Shown here: positions 8,854 through 20,617 of the stretch, piece by piece
How the letters are laid out: each line of letters starts with the position of its first letter
Numbering within the stretch: the first letter of the stretch is position 1
Assembly: GCA_016508695.1 (NCBI GenBank)
Contig: VNKQ01000011.1
Span: forward strand, 682,001-746,000
Length of the DNA: 64,000 nt
Direction: 5' to 3'
From: Hyphodiscus hymeniophilus
Lineage: Eukaryota; Ascomycota; Leotiomycetes; Helotiales; Hyphodiscaceae
Made by a program: the position numbers and the translations under genes
The notes under the pieces: model-generated
Databases searched by the model: none
What the model was told of the DNA's origin: nothing
The model's input: the letters and a program-made list of their open reading frames with translations, nothing else

Positions 8854-10725
8854 ATGGCTCCAAAACCATCCGCAACCCTTCCATCAAGCTGGCTGTACGA
8901 TGTAATTCTCAATGTATTCTCTCCGTCCATCGATATATTCTTCAGAGAAGTGCAGGTTCGAGGTGGCTGGCGAGTCCCCCAAGATGGCGCGGTCATCTTG
9001 GTGGCTGCCCCTCATGCAAATCAGTTTGTCGACAGCTTGGTACTCATGCGCATCATGAAGACCCTGAATCGCCGTATATCATGGCTCATGGCCGAGAAGT
9101 CCTTCGATAAACCAATAATCGGCCCCCTTGCAACACTTGCCGGCGCTGTACCGGTTTCTAGAGCAATGGATAACGTCAAAACCGCTCAAGGTAACATTTA
9201 TTTATTGGATCCTGATGGGGACCCGAAGGTACTGGGAGGAGTTGGTACTAAATTTGATGGGCCGGGGTTTGAGATTGGAGGGTCGATATACTTGCCAGTC
9301 CTCAATGGCGAATCCCAGAGGATTGATATTGCTGAGATTTGCGGTCCGGAGAAGATCATTCTTAAAACAGCACCTACCGCAGAAGAAGCTCTCCAGCAAC
9401 TGACTCGACAGGGTGGGACTATTTTCAAAGTTGCGCCTCATGTCGATCAGACTGATGTTTACAATGCGGTCTTCGAAAGACTTCGTCAGGACGGCTGCGT
9501 TGGTATATTTCCCGAAGGTGGAAGCCATGACCGGACGGACATGCTTCCTTTGAAAGGTAAGTCTGAGAAGATTCGCTAATTAAAACGTATATACTAACAG
9601 TCTCCAGCCGGTATTGCAATCATGGCTCTTGGAAGTCTAGCCCAGGGCACCCAAGTCTCCATTGTTCCCGTTGGAATGAATTACTTCCATGCCCATAAGT
9701 TTCGTTCCAGAGCAGTTGTGGAGTTCGGAGACCCAGTGTCAATCCCGCCTGAAGTCATCAATAACTTCCAGAACGGCAAGCGACGCGAGAGCGTGGGCGG
9801 CCTACTGAGCAGTATCTATCAGTCCCTGGCGGCTGTCACAGTGTCAGCTCCAGACTTCGGGACTATGATGCTCGTCCACGCTACTCGACGCCTATACACG
9901 TTGAAAAGAAGACATCTCCCACTCTCTACCGTTCTCGAGATGAATAGACGTCTACTCAAAGGATACACACAGTACAGGAAAGATCCGAGGATCGAGCAGC
10001 TCTCCAAAGCGATCACTTCATACACGCACCAAATGCAACTCCTCGGTCTCCGCGATCACCAACTCGGATACGCCCGCTTCTCAGTCATCGGGGTCTCGGC
10101 ATCCCTGCTATACCGCATCTCGAAACTCAGCATTCTCGCCATCGGAACCCTCCCCGGCCTGCTGCTCTTCTCTCCCGTCTTCATCGCCGCGAGGACATCC
10201 TCGCACAGGAAGACGAGGGAGGCACTGGCCTCGTCGACCGTCAAGGTGCGCGGAAACGACGTGATGGCCACGTGGAAGATCCTCGTCGCCGGCTGCCTCG
10301 CCCCGCTCCTCTACACCTACTATGCGATCGTGCTCGCATCGTGGATGCGCTACAACCGCGTCCACGGCCTCGTGCCCCCAGCAGTGCCTCTCTGGGCCAT
10401 TATCGTCGGCGCATACATCATCTTCCCGATTCTCACCTACGCCGCCCTGATCCTGGGCGAGAGCGGGATGGATATCCTCAAATCCCTTCGTCCGCTGCTG
10501 CTCTGCTTGTCGCCGTCGTCGGTCGGGACGCTGGCGGGCCTTAGGGACCAAAGGGTCGAGCTCTCGCGGCAGGTCACGGAGCTGGTCAATACGCTGGGCC
10601 CGGATCTCTACCCGGACTGCGATGCGGAAAGGCTGCCGCATGCGAGGAGGCTTTATGTTGATGTTTCGCCGGATGAGACGTTGGATGATTTGGCTGATAC
10701 GGAGTTCTTCTCTGTTGTCGAGTGA
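8854..10725 (+). CDS. SCT1: glycerol-3-phosphate / dihydroxyacetone phosphate acyltransferase (SCT1/GPT2 type)
   Basis: Exons 8854-9556 and 9608-10725; the 51-base intron has GTAAG, a TACTAAC branch point at 9591 and CAG. The product is 606 residues. The acyltransferase blocks are visible: 'APHANQFVD' near residue 52, 'EKSFDKPIIGPLATLAGAVPVSRA' near 75, 'FPEGGSHDR' near 218 and 'IVPVGMNYF' after the intron. Three hydrophobic segments near residues 405, 458 and 497 place it in the ER membrane. The family makes lysophosphatidic acid, the first step of glycerolipid synthesis. Two yeast paralogues, SCT1 and GPT2, exist and I cannot tell which is closer. The 3' half is clearly more GC-rich than the surroundings. 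Confidence 0.88.
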
Positions 10726-11070
10726 ATGCACATGAATACCCTTGATAATTTTGCCGCCATTGTAGGGGGACAGGACGATGTGGAGTTATTCAGTCATACA
10801 GCACTAGACTTTAAACCTCTGGTTATACTAGACTGTTCATGTCTCGGGGTACGCCCCGAGAAAGTCAGCATCGTGGTGAAGGTTGTGAGACTCGGTTTCG
10901 TGAAGTGGAATATATGCATGAGATTCAGGTGTACAATGAATGGACTCGATATGAACAGATCCAACCCCAAAAAGCGCCACCATAATGCATACCACGGAAT
11001 CACGATGACCTTTTGCCGGATTCAGTCCCGTCCTAACCAATCCACCAACTCCCTAATCCTAGCTTCGTCC
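10726..11070. other. intergenic, convergent 3' ends
   Basis: 345 bases between the stops of the acyltransferase and P450 genes. Nothing recognised. Confidence 0.6.
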
Positions 11071-12639
11071 TCAAATGTTATTTCTCAGCTTGATCCCAAC
11101 CATACACTCGAGCGGCTTCCTCAGAAACCCCTCACGAGTATCCAGTTGCTTTTGATATAGATCAAGATCATATCTCCTGAATGTCGTTCCCACGATCAAA
11201 GCCAATTCCATCTCCGCCACATTTCTGCCCACGCAACTCCTCGGTCCATAGCTGAACGGGATGAACGCGTTCTTCTGACGCTCCGTTAATTTGTCCCACC
11301 GATCAGGCACGAACTCATCAGCATCAGAGCCCCAGATCTCTTTCGAGTGGTGAATCGTGTACGAGGGGACTGAGAGCACGGTATATGGTGGAAAATGCTT
11401 GCCGAGAATCTCGATGCCGTTTCCCGGCGGCACGAGGCGGGGGAGTCCAAGAGATGACGTGGAGTGGATGCGGAGCGTCTCCTGGATCACGTTGTTCATG
11501 TACTTCAAATCCTTCACCATATCATATGAAGGCACGACTATACCAGCTGGAATCGCGCCGTCAAGTTCCTGCTGCAACTTCTGCAGAACACCGGGTGTTT
11601 TGCAGACCCAGTATAAGATCGCACACGAGGTGTTCGAGGTTGTATCGGAGCCAGCGATTAACTGGGTGAGGGCTTCCGCGGTGAGTTCTTCGCGGCCGAG
11701 CTTGTTGCCTTTCTCGTCTCTTCCCTCCATGAGTCGAGCCAGCAGATCAACACGCCCGACGTCTTGCTTCCCGTCTAAACGTTGGGATACTCGCGCTACT
11801 GCAATTCCAGCCAGATTCTGTACCGCCGCAAGACCCTGGCTGAAAAATGGATCGGGGAAGTATTTCGCGTATGGCTTGAGTGTAGGATAGCAGCCCAGCG
11901 TCCCAGAGACCTCACCCCTCCGATTCAGCACCTCCACGGCAGGTGCATAGGTAATTGGTGCGCCGGGTGTCATCTGTATCTCTGTAATATCTTTTCCCTT
12001 TGCCAGCATTCCAAATGATTGTCCGAATGCGAGATCACCTATGATGTCGAAGGCTAGATAGTTGAACCAATGCAGACAGTCGAGCTTCGCATAGCCGCCA
12101 TGGGCGTTCTTGGATATTTTGTCCCATTGCTCTGCGAAAAGGCTGAGGTTTTCGTGCATGTAAGTTTCGAACTGGACGATAGACTTGGTGGAGAAGGTGT
12201 GGGAGATTGTCTTTCGCTTTCTGGTGTGTTCTGTGCGGTCGCGAGTATTGAAGAGGCCTCGTTGAATGGAGACGAAGGCGTCGTAATAATCCCTTCAAGA
12301 GGTAAACAGAAGAACGATTGGGGGAAAGCACGTTACTCACGACTTCAAGAATCCGTTTCCGTGTCCGTAGATAGCATTGATAGCACCGTCGTCTGCCACA
12401 GAGACATGGTCTGGCTGGATTCTAACCAGCTTCCCATACTTCTCATGCGCTTCATTAACACTCAAGTATCGTCTGCCTCGCCGAGCTTGGATGAGCAGCC
12501 AGAAAGCGGAGAACTTGGCTGCAAATGGGCCAGGGACATCATTGAGAGCGGTGTGGGAGGTGAGATATGGGACCAGGAAGAAGAGCACAACTGCAACGGG
12601 GATGGCATAAGGCGAAAATAGCAAGTCAACGACGGCCAT
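11071..12639 (-). CDS. cytochrome P450, benzoate 4-monooxygenase (CYP53) type
   Basis: Two exons on the minus strand, 12341-12639 and 11071-12292; the 48-base intron at 12293-12340 joins in frame. The product is 506 residues. An N-terminal membrane anchor (IPVAVVLFFLVPYL) is followed by 'VPGPFAAKFSAFWLL', the I-helix 'AGSDTTSNT', ETLR at residues 371-374 and the haem loop 'FSYGPRSCVG' with Cys453. The pattern around 'DYYDAFVSIQRGLFNTRDRTEHTRKRK' (landmark only) and 'HTFS' is that of CYP53 enzymes, which hydroxylate benzoate at the para position on the way to protocatechuate. Substrate assignment is inferred from family. It has no obvious partner genes next to it. Confidence 0.8.
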
Positions 12640-14206
12640 GTTGGGCGTCTGGCAGTGATGGAGCCAAGGTGAGGTTCAAAAGGGGTTTGACCAAGTCTTG
12701 CCCAGGGAGGGAGAAACACAACAAATGTGCGAATAATTGGCAAACAAAGAAGAGTAAGGGAAGACTCGATATACTTATTACTCACATGAAGGAAAATAAG
12801 GTTGAATTAATGTATATATAGTTTTTGGCCTGACCTTGGCCTGAAATGCCGTGCATACAATCCGAGTCGCGAAGTTCGCACCAACCCCAGCACCCCGCGC
12901 AACCCGCGCAGCCGAAAGGGCTTCGAGGGAGACACTACGAGCCTCATGGGACAAGAGGCTGGCCAATCAGAGAGGATGGATTTCGGTGATGGCTCGGTGT
13001 CCAACGATGGGGATGTTAGGTAATCTGCCCATGTAGGGCCTGGCGGACGGTGCGGAAAGTGTCCAAAGATTCATTTGCTGTGGGAAATGCCTTCTCCAAC
13101 AGCCGGAGGCAATAGAGTCCTCGCACTCGTTGAGCTTCGTCGAGCTGTGGACTCTGTGGAGAAGAGCAGCTACGAAGTACCCGAGTACTACTGCTCGGGT
13201 ACTGGTGGTACTGCTGTCTGTACACAATAAGCTGACGTAAGATTATACTTTTCATTCAACCGTGACAATTAAAGTCTGACTGTGAAAGTCTTTTCGTAAT
13301 CCGGAAAGCTTTGGGTTCCTGAGGTGTTCACTGATATGACTGTATTATCACGTTCATATAAGACCAACACGTTCTATTGCAATATTTAGATCGAGAAAGC
13401 CAGTAGTCTGCACCGGTCCCTTTTCATCCCATTCGGAATGGCTTCATATCGAGGAGAGATCTGTGCTGAGTCGGGCGGTATAGCTCACTCAAAACTGATC
13501 TCCGAAGTTTGGGGTTATACTGTTGCAGTAAGCTATTGACTTTCAGGACTTAGCTGCGGTTGGAGCTAGCAGGAGAACGTTTAAAGAACCACTATGTATT
13601 GTTTGCTTAACGAGATGTGTTAAAGCAACCAAGCGTGCGCTTGCCCATCGGTGTTCCTGCAGGATAAATGAGCATAAACGTTTTCTTCTTCTCTGCCTCT
13701 CGAACACTCCAAACTCCTTACCGTCTAGCTTAGCCTAGTTGCGAAACTAAGTCATTGTGGTAGGAATGAAGTGCTTCAACAACTATCGTTAAGCAAGGGA
13801 AGATCAACTTTGCGGGATCGAAGAGCCAAGGTTCGTCTTGTGAAGCTCGCCCGTCTAGAAGTGAAGAGGAAACACAAAGTCCGTAAAAACCCGCCGAGAA
13901 CCTACAATGGAACCTTTGACTAAATACCATAGGCTCACACTCCAATACCACGCCTAGTTAACCATACTTTGAAATCCAGACATAGGGTCTGTAATTACAA
14001 TGACCACTTGCAGCTCGAAAAAGACTAGAAGGGAGAGCCCGGGTCGTTATCTTACCCAGGATTGTGGAGAACTCAAAATGCAACATTCACTCCAATCATT
14101 TCCAAACCATGATCTTTGTGCACTCAAGACGCGATTCCGTCTATGCATTAATGCTATCAGAAACACCTACGCCGCTAGTATACATATCCCACTCCTCCCC
14201 AGGGCT
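12640..14206. other. intergenic, P450 promoter and RPT1 downstream region
   Basis: 1.57 kb without a supported gene. The first few hundred bases must carry the P450 promoter. I looked for tRNA-like arms and short spliced frames and found none I would defend. Confidence 0.45.
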
Positions 14207-15734
14207 CTAATTGTATTGCATATATGTGGCCGTCGAGTTGAACTTTAAGTTGCCCTTGATGACTTTGTCTACAGCACTCAAGAAATCCTTCTCAGTAGCA
14301 ACCTTCCTTCGTGCACGGATTGCATACATTCCTGCCTCGGTGCAGACGCTTCTCAGTTCGGCACCAGTAGAGTTGGGGCAAAGCCGTGATATCAACTCCC
14401 ATCTGATATCGCGCTCGACGGACATACTCTTGGCGTGAATTCGGAGGATGTTTGCTCGGCCCTCGAGATCAGGAAGAGAAAATTCGATCTTTCGGTCGAT
14501 ACGGCCAGGCCTCATGAGAGCGGGGTCGAGGGTCGAGGGTCTGTTGGTGGCGAACATGACCTTGATGTTTCCTCGTGCATCGAAACCATCAAGTTGAGTG
14601 ATCAGCTCCAACATAGTTCTCTGGACTTCATTATCTCCTCCAGCGCCATCATCGAAACGAGCACCTCCAATAGCATCGATCTCATCGAAGAAAATTATGC
14701 AAGCCTTTTTCGTTCGTGCCATCTCGAATAACTCTCTGACCATTCGTGCTCCTTCTCCGACATACTTTTGTACCAACTCGCTTCCGATGACTCTGATGAA
14801 CGTAGCATCAGTTCGGTTGGCAACAGCTCTGGCGCAAAGAGTCTTTCCAGTTCCCGGGGGTCCATAAAGTAGAGCACCCTTCGGAGGATCGATACCAAGG
14901 TTAACAAATCGTTCAGGTGATAGCAGAGGCATCTCAACAACTTCGCGAAGCTTCTCCACTTGCTCTTTACATCCTCCAACATCACCATAAGTGACATCTG
15001 GCTTCTCCTCGACCGTCATCATCGTAACGCTCGCGTCGATCTTGGGTGGTAAGGGAAGGAGGATTTGGTACTTATTTCGGTCGACACTGCATACCAAATT
15101 AGCTGGGCGTTTCAACACCAATCAATAATTCATACCCAACTCTCATTCCCTCTTCGATATCCGTAGGGCTGACACGCTCTCCGAGATTTACCACAAATTT
15201 TGCTATTTGCTTGACGTTGATGACATATTTGCTCTTCTCGGTATCCTTCTCATCCTGAATAATCTTCGTACATCTTGCCACTTGTAATGGTTGCTCTTCG
15301 GACATTCGTTGGCGATCTGCGGCGACATCCCACAGATGGGGAGGTGCTAATCCGGTGTCCGATTCCTGTGGAAAGTCAGTTTCTACCCGCAATCTGATGA
15401 GGGATGGGCATACCTTGACCCCGATCTTCTCGTTCACGCTTTGCTGCTTCTCCTTGATTTCCTGTTCCAGCTTCTTGAGAGCTGCTCCATAGGGTGCCAG
15501 GCCATAGCTTTTGAGTACTTGAATATCTCTGCAGATGTAATAGTCAGCAACTGTGGAACTTCCTCGGCGTCCATGATGTCCTACTCATCGGTCAAAGGCG
15601 TGATCTTCTTCTCCTCAATCTCATCATCTGCAAAGTCCTTCTTGTACTCCTGCCAGTTGCTTCCTTTGGCAGACACCTGAAAAAATGTCAGCTTCCGTGC
15701 GAGCGTTCAAGACGATATGATGTTCACGAACCAT
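14207..15734 (-). CDS. RPT1: 26S proteasome regulatory ATPase RPT1
   Basis: Five exons on the minus strand: 15732-15734, 15585-15676, 15414-15528, 15136-15365 and 14207-15086, together 439 residues, the usual length. The first coding exon is only the ATG. Downstream are an N-terminal coiled coil, the OB-like segment 'SDTGLAPPHLWDVAADRQ', Walker A GPPGTGKT at 222-229, Walker B FFDEID about 279-284, the SRH region 'ATNRPSTLDPALMRPGRIDRK', and the C-terminal tail. RPT1 is one of six AAA ATPases that unfold substrates into the 20S core. The frame-preserving junctions and match to the invariant family sequence make the exon map reliable; the donor after the ATG (GTTCGT) is weak. Shares a promoter with CCT4. 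Confidence 0.92.
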
Positions 15735-16106
15735 GTTGAGAGGTGTTTGGTAGGCGTGTAGACCGACAAAGGGTAGGTCAACGAGGAAGAATAAAATGAA
15801 AACCGAAACGGTATCAAAGGCGGTTTGAAGAACTTCAGGTCTCTAGGTCGCGTTCAAAGATCGGGACTGACGCTCACGGTGTCAGTTCTGGTTGATGTTA
15901 ATGTTGATGGGGAATCCAGGCACAGCCAACTGACGAGGCATGGAACCCCAAAGCACATGTCCTAAACGACGCTAGCTCCAACCTTAATTTATCAAAAAGC
16001 TTTCGAGACGCGGTTTACCAGATAGTGAACGCGACGAGCTTTTAATCAATAACTCGAAGCCAGAGAATTGGTATTATTTCACCACTTTGTATCCAGATAC
16101 TGCAAG
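15735..16106. promoter_or_regulatory. divergent promoter RPT1 / CCT4
   Basis: 372 bases between the two start codons. I searched for the Rpn4 box GGTGGCAAA on both strands and did not find an exact copy. Confidence 0.5.
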
Positions 16107-17991
16107 ATGGCTCTGACACAAGCTGCTGGCACTTCCGGCAATAATGCCTTCAAGGTAAGAGCTTTGAGCTTCACAACCAGCATAGCTAATCCAGACTGCA
16201 GGACAAGGAGAAGCCTATGGCTGTGCGAACGGCAAATATAGTCGCTGCCAGAGCTGTTGCTGATGCAATCCGCACATCGTTGGGTCCCAGAGGGATGTAA
16301 GTATCCGGACAAATCATTTATATGGCGTATTTTGGCTGTGGAGGCCCACATAGCCTTTATAGCAACAGTCTGCTAACTTTCGGTTATCTACAGGGACAAG
16401 ATGATCATGACTGGAAGAGGAGAAACTATAATCACGAATGATGGAAACACAATGCTCAAAAGTATGGCGGTGATGCACCCCTCAGCGAAGATGCTCGTGG
16501 ACCTTTCAGCAGCACAAGATGTTGAGGCAGGAGATGGAACAACATCTGTGGTGGTCATTGCAGGGAGTCTGTTAGGAGCAGCAGATCGATTACTCGGAAA
16601 AGGCATACATCCTTCGGTCATTGCTGAGGCGTTCCAAAGAGCAGCAGCAGCAGCCGTCAAAGTCCTCCACGATATGTCACATCCAGTTTCCCTCACCGAT
16701 ACCACTACCCTTCTCCAAGCTGCTACTACGTCACTTTCCTCCAAGATCGTTTCGCAACACTCTGGTCTCCTTGCTCCCATGGCAGTGAACGCCGTTACGA
16801 AGACGATCGACATCAAGACCGCTGAAAATGTGGACTTGAAAAACATCAGAATAGTAAAGAAGGTTGGCGGCACGATCGAGGACAGTGAGATGGTGGAGGG
16901 TCTAGTCCTGACACAAGGCGTTCTCAAGAGCGGTGGTGGACCAGTGAGAATGGAAAAGGCCCGGATAGGATTGATACAGTTCCAATTGTCGCCTCCTAAG
17001 CCAGACGTAAGTCGCGCAAACGCTAGCCATAAGTAGGAGCTAACTTCTGCAGATGGAAAACCAAATCGTAGTGAATGACTACCGCCAAATGGACAAGATC
17101 CTCAAAGAAGAGCGTACTTATCTCCTCAATATGGTCAAGAAGATTAAGAAGGCCAAGTGCAACGTCCTCTTCATCCAAAAGTCTATCCTCCGCGATGCCG
17201 TCAACGATCTTTCTCTCCACTTCCTCGCGAAACTCAACATCCTTTGCATTAAAGATATCGAGAGAGACGAGGTGGAATTCATCTGCAAATCTACTGGTTG
17301 CAAACCCATCGCCGATATTGATTCGTTCAGCGAAGACAAGCTTGGCAGCGCAGATCTGATAGAGGAGAGTCAGAGTTCAGGATCAAGAATTGTCAAAGTC
17401 ACAGGAACAAAGAGTGCAGGCAAGACAGTCTCAATTGTCTGCCGAGGAGCCAACTATTTGATTCTCGACGAGGCTGAGCGATCTTTGCACGATGCCCTTT
17501 GCGTCATCAGATGTCTAGTGAAGAAGAAGGCTTTAATTGCAGGTGGCGGGGCTCCTGAAATTGAAATTGCCTCCCAACTTGCCAAACAATCTCGCAGCTT
17601 GGCTGGCACGGAGGCCATCTGCTGGAAAGCTTTCGCGGACGCTATGGAAGTCATCCCGACCACACTCGCCGAGAATGCAGGTTTGAATAGCATCAAGGTT
17701 GTCACCGAGCTGCGATATAAGCACGAGAATGGCGAGAAGAACGCTGGTATTAGCATCAAGGCTGGTGGAGTGAAGGCGGATATCGCGGATGAGAATGTGC
17801 TGCAACCACTGCTGGTGAGCACTAGTGCCGTTGAGTTAGCTGCGGAGACCGTGAAGATGATATTAAGAAGTAAGTATACACTCCAGAGTGTCTCGAAGCT
17901 CTCTCGTCTTCCCTCATCCTCCCGCATCTTCCCTCACACGAGTATCTGCTAATTTGAAAATACAGTCGACGACATTGCGCTAAGTAGATAA
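16107..17991 (+). CDS. CCT4: chaperonin TRiC/CCT subunit delta
   Basis: Five exons: 16107-16154, 16202-16296, 16394-17006, 17053-17869 and 17966-17991. All phases fit and give 532 residues, the family size. Landmarks are 'RTSLGPRGMDKMI', the nucleotide loop GDGTTS at 94-99, 'VRMEKARIGLIQFQLSPPK' and the equatorial 'ALIAGGGAPEIEIA'. The details agree with the delta subunit. TRiC folds actin and tubulin in the cytosol; the next gene, running towards it, is alpha-tubulin. The last exon codes only eight residues (IDDIALSR with the split codon). Confidence 0.92.
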
Positions 17992-18455
17992 ATGAACCAG
18001 TTCATGCCGTTGTACAATAGATTTTGTAGAATATCAAATTCATGGATGCAAATGCTGCTCTTAGCGGGAAGTGGCCAAATGGAAGGATCGTGAGAAGAAT
18101 AATTTGGCGCCATCTCTGTTCAATTGAACATTGCTCATTCATAGAAGTTGAAAGAATCAGTCAGCAGTGTGAAACTTTCTGCTCCTCTTGTAAACTTCGA
18201 AATACCAGCCTATTACGATAATCTGTTTCTGATTGCTTCGTGCTATCTAACCACCATTCGTCCCCTCATTATAGAGACAAAAACGATTCTCAAATCCTGC
18301 CATCCACAAAACAAACGCTCTTTCGGATATCAAGAAAAGCAACTCCGAATATTCGACAAATTCACTCTTTAATACCAACTCTACCATACGTTCCTTGTAC
18401 TCGTATCCGTGTGAAACGAACCGACAAATCGGCCAGCTCTGAACTCTGCTTAAGT
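17992..18455. other. intergenic, convergent 3' ends
   Basis: 464 bases between the CCT4 and tubulin stops; A/T-rich 3' regions, nothing else recognised. Confidence 0.6.
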
Positions 18456-20071
18456 CTAATACTCGGCCTCAGCCTCTTCGGGATCGAAACTATCGGCAGC
18501 AACCTCCTCATAATCCTTCTCCAACGCAGCAAGATCCTCTCTGGCCTCAGAGAACTCGCCTTCCTCCATACCTTCACCAACATACCAATGAACAAAAGCT
18601 CTCTTGCTATACATGAGATCGAATTTGTGATCCAGGCGAGACCAGGCCTCGGCGATAGCCGTAGTATTGCTCAACATAGAGACGGAGCGATCAACAGATG
18701 CGAGAGCGCCGTCATTAGGAGAGGTGGATGGGACAGACATTGGCTTCTGGTAATTGATGCCAAGCTTGAAGCCAGTGGGGCACCATTCGACGAGATTAAA
18801 GGATGTTTTGGCTTTGAGAGTTGCTACAGCTGCGTTGCAGTCGCGGGGCACGACATCGCCGCGGTAGAGGAGGGCTACGGCCATGTACTTTCCGTTGCGG
18901 GGATCGCAAACAACCTGCTTTGATCAATCCTGCTCACAAAAAATATCAAACATTCAAGACCTACCATCTGGTTGTTAGGCTCGAAGCATTGCAATGTCAG
19001 ATCCTGGGTCTTGAAACTCTCATGAGAGCTCTTAGCAGCGGAGATAACAGGCGCGTAGCTGATGAGAGGGTAATGAATTCGTGGGTAAGGAACCAAGTTG
19101 GTCTGGAACTCATTCAGATCGACGTTCAAGGCTCCATCGAAACGTAGGGATGAAGTGATGGAAGAAACGACTTGAGCGATCAAACGGTTCAAATGCTCGA
19201 ACGAAGGGCGTGGGATATCGAGGTTACGGCGACAAATATCGTAAACGGCTTCATTGTCAACGAGGAAGGTACAGTCGGAGTTCTCAATGGTGGAGTGCGT
19301 GGAGAGAACAGCATTATAGGGCTCGACGACTGCAGTGGAGACTCGTGGGGCAGGGTAAACGGCGAACTCCAGCTTGGACTTCTTGCCATAATCTGTAGAT
19401 AGACGCTCAAGGAGGAGAGAGCCGAATCCAGAGCCAGTTCCTCCGCCGAAAGAGTGGAAGATCAAGAAGCCTTGGAGGGAAGAGCAATTGTCCTGTCACT
19501 CATCAGCATCTTCTGTGTAGACGTGAGATGTAGATCCTACCAGAACGCGACGGATCTTATCCAGAGTACCATCCAAGATCTCCTTTCCAATTGTGTAATG
19601 TCCACGAGCATAGTTGTTCGCAGCATCCTCTTTACCGCTGATCAACAACTCGGGATGGAAAAGCTGGCGATAGTCGCCCGTACGAATCTCGTCGATGGGA
19701 GAGGGGTCAAGATCGACGAAGATGGAACGAGGGACGTATTTGCCACTGCCAGTCTCTGTGAAGACAGTATCGAGCTCACCAGAGTCGTGAAGGGCCTTGG
19801 CGTCAGGGTCAGGACGACCATCTTGCTTGAGACCGTGCTCGAGCAAATACCTGCACTGAATATCAATCTCCAAATCATTTTATATGTGATAACTCGAGGA
19901 CTTACAGCTCCCAGGCGCTATTGCCGAGCTGCGTACCGGCCTGCCCAATATGAAGGTGAAGAATCTACAACAAGGGAGTCAAAGATCAGCGTTTGTTTTC
20001 CCCTGTGACGGCCCACAGTCGCGGAGCATACTCCACTTTCTGGAGCTGGTGTTTACCTCGCCTCGAGTCAT
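18456..20071 (-). CDS. alpha-tubulin
   Basis: Five exons on the minus strand: 20057-20071, 19906-19964, 19541-19850, 18965-19492 and 18456-18914; 456 residues. The first exon codes only MTRGE. Seen are 'ILHLHIGQAGTQLGNSAWELY', the GTP loop 'GGGTGSGFGSLL', 'YPAPRVSTAVVEPYNAVL', 'PNNQMVVCDPRNGKYMA' and an acidic tail that ends in Tyr (EAEAEY), the substrate of tubulin tyrosination cycles in other eukaryotes. Start context and exon borders match fungal alpha-tubulins. Filamentous ascomycetes often have two alpha-tubulin genes; which one this is I cannot tell. Confidence 0.93.
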
Positions 20072-20617
20072 GTTGAGATGTTGTTCTAGAATTGACGTGG
20101 AGTTGAGATGAGATGGACTGCTGCTCAGCAACAATTCGCAATTTCAGGCGTTAAGGGGTTGAGTTGGTGTGAATGCGAATGTGGATGTTGTGGTGGGGTC
20201 TGGGTATCTAGATTCATGCATTGGCGAGGGGTTCCGAAAAAGCGGTGTGGTCCAATTGTTGTAATGTTTATTTACCAACATCACGTGGATATCGAGATCG
20301 CCTCAGTGATAGGATGGAACGAAAATGGTTAGTGACTCGGATTGAAAGACTTGAGAAAACGCGGCAGATATCACACCATTGCATGAGAACACAAAGAGGG
20401 AGAATTTGGACTTGAATGGGATGTACATATCTCCCGGAAGATAAGCAGCTGGATGCAAGACGGTCAAATGCATTGAATCATGAATTCATCTTCTGATTAT
20501 CTGCCATATTATACACCCAAAGAAGAGCAAGCCGACCGGCTTTACGATTCCAATGATGGTCTAAGAGCATGAAACTCCATGAGTTTTTGAAATGTGAACC
20601 CGTGCCGTCCCTGATTT
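20072..20617. other. tubulin promoter and ARS2 downstream region
   Basis: 546 bases between the tubulin start (minus strand) and the stop of the next minus-strand gene. The part next to 20071 must act as tubulin promoter. No distinct element recognised. Confidence 0.5.

Noticed and set aside
10108..10731. 207-codon antisense frame on the minus strand
   Set aside because: Lies fully inside the acyltransferase exon; Arg- and Glu-rich translation is the mirror of GC-rich codons, with no domain.
12640..14206. tRNA or small RNA gene
   Set aside because: No stretch combined acceptor stem, D-, anticodon- and T-arm features by eye; a tRNAscan run would be decisive.
15735..16106. Rpn4-type proteasome box in the RPT1 promoter
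   Set aside because: No exact GGTGGCAAA on either strand.
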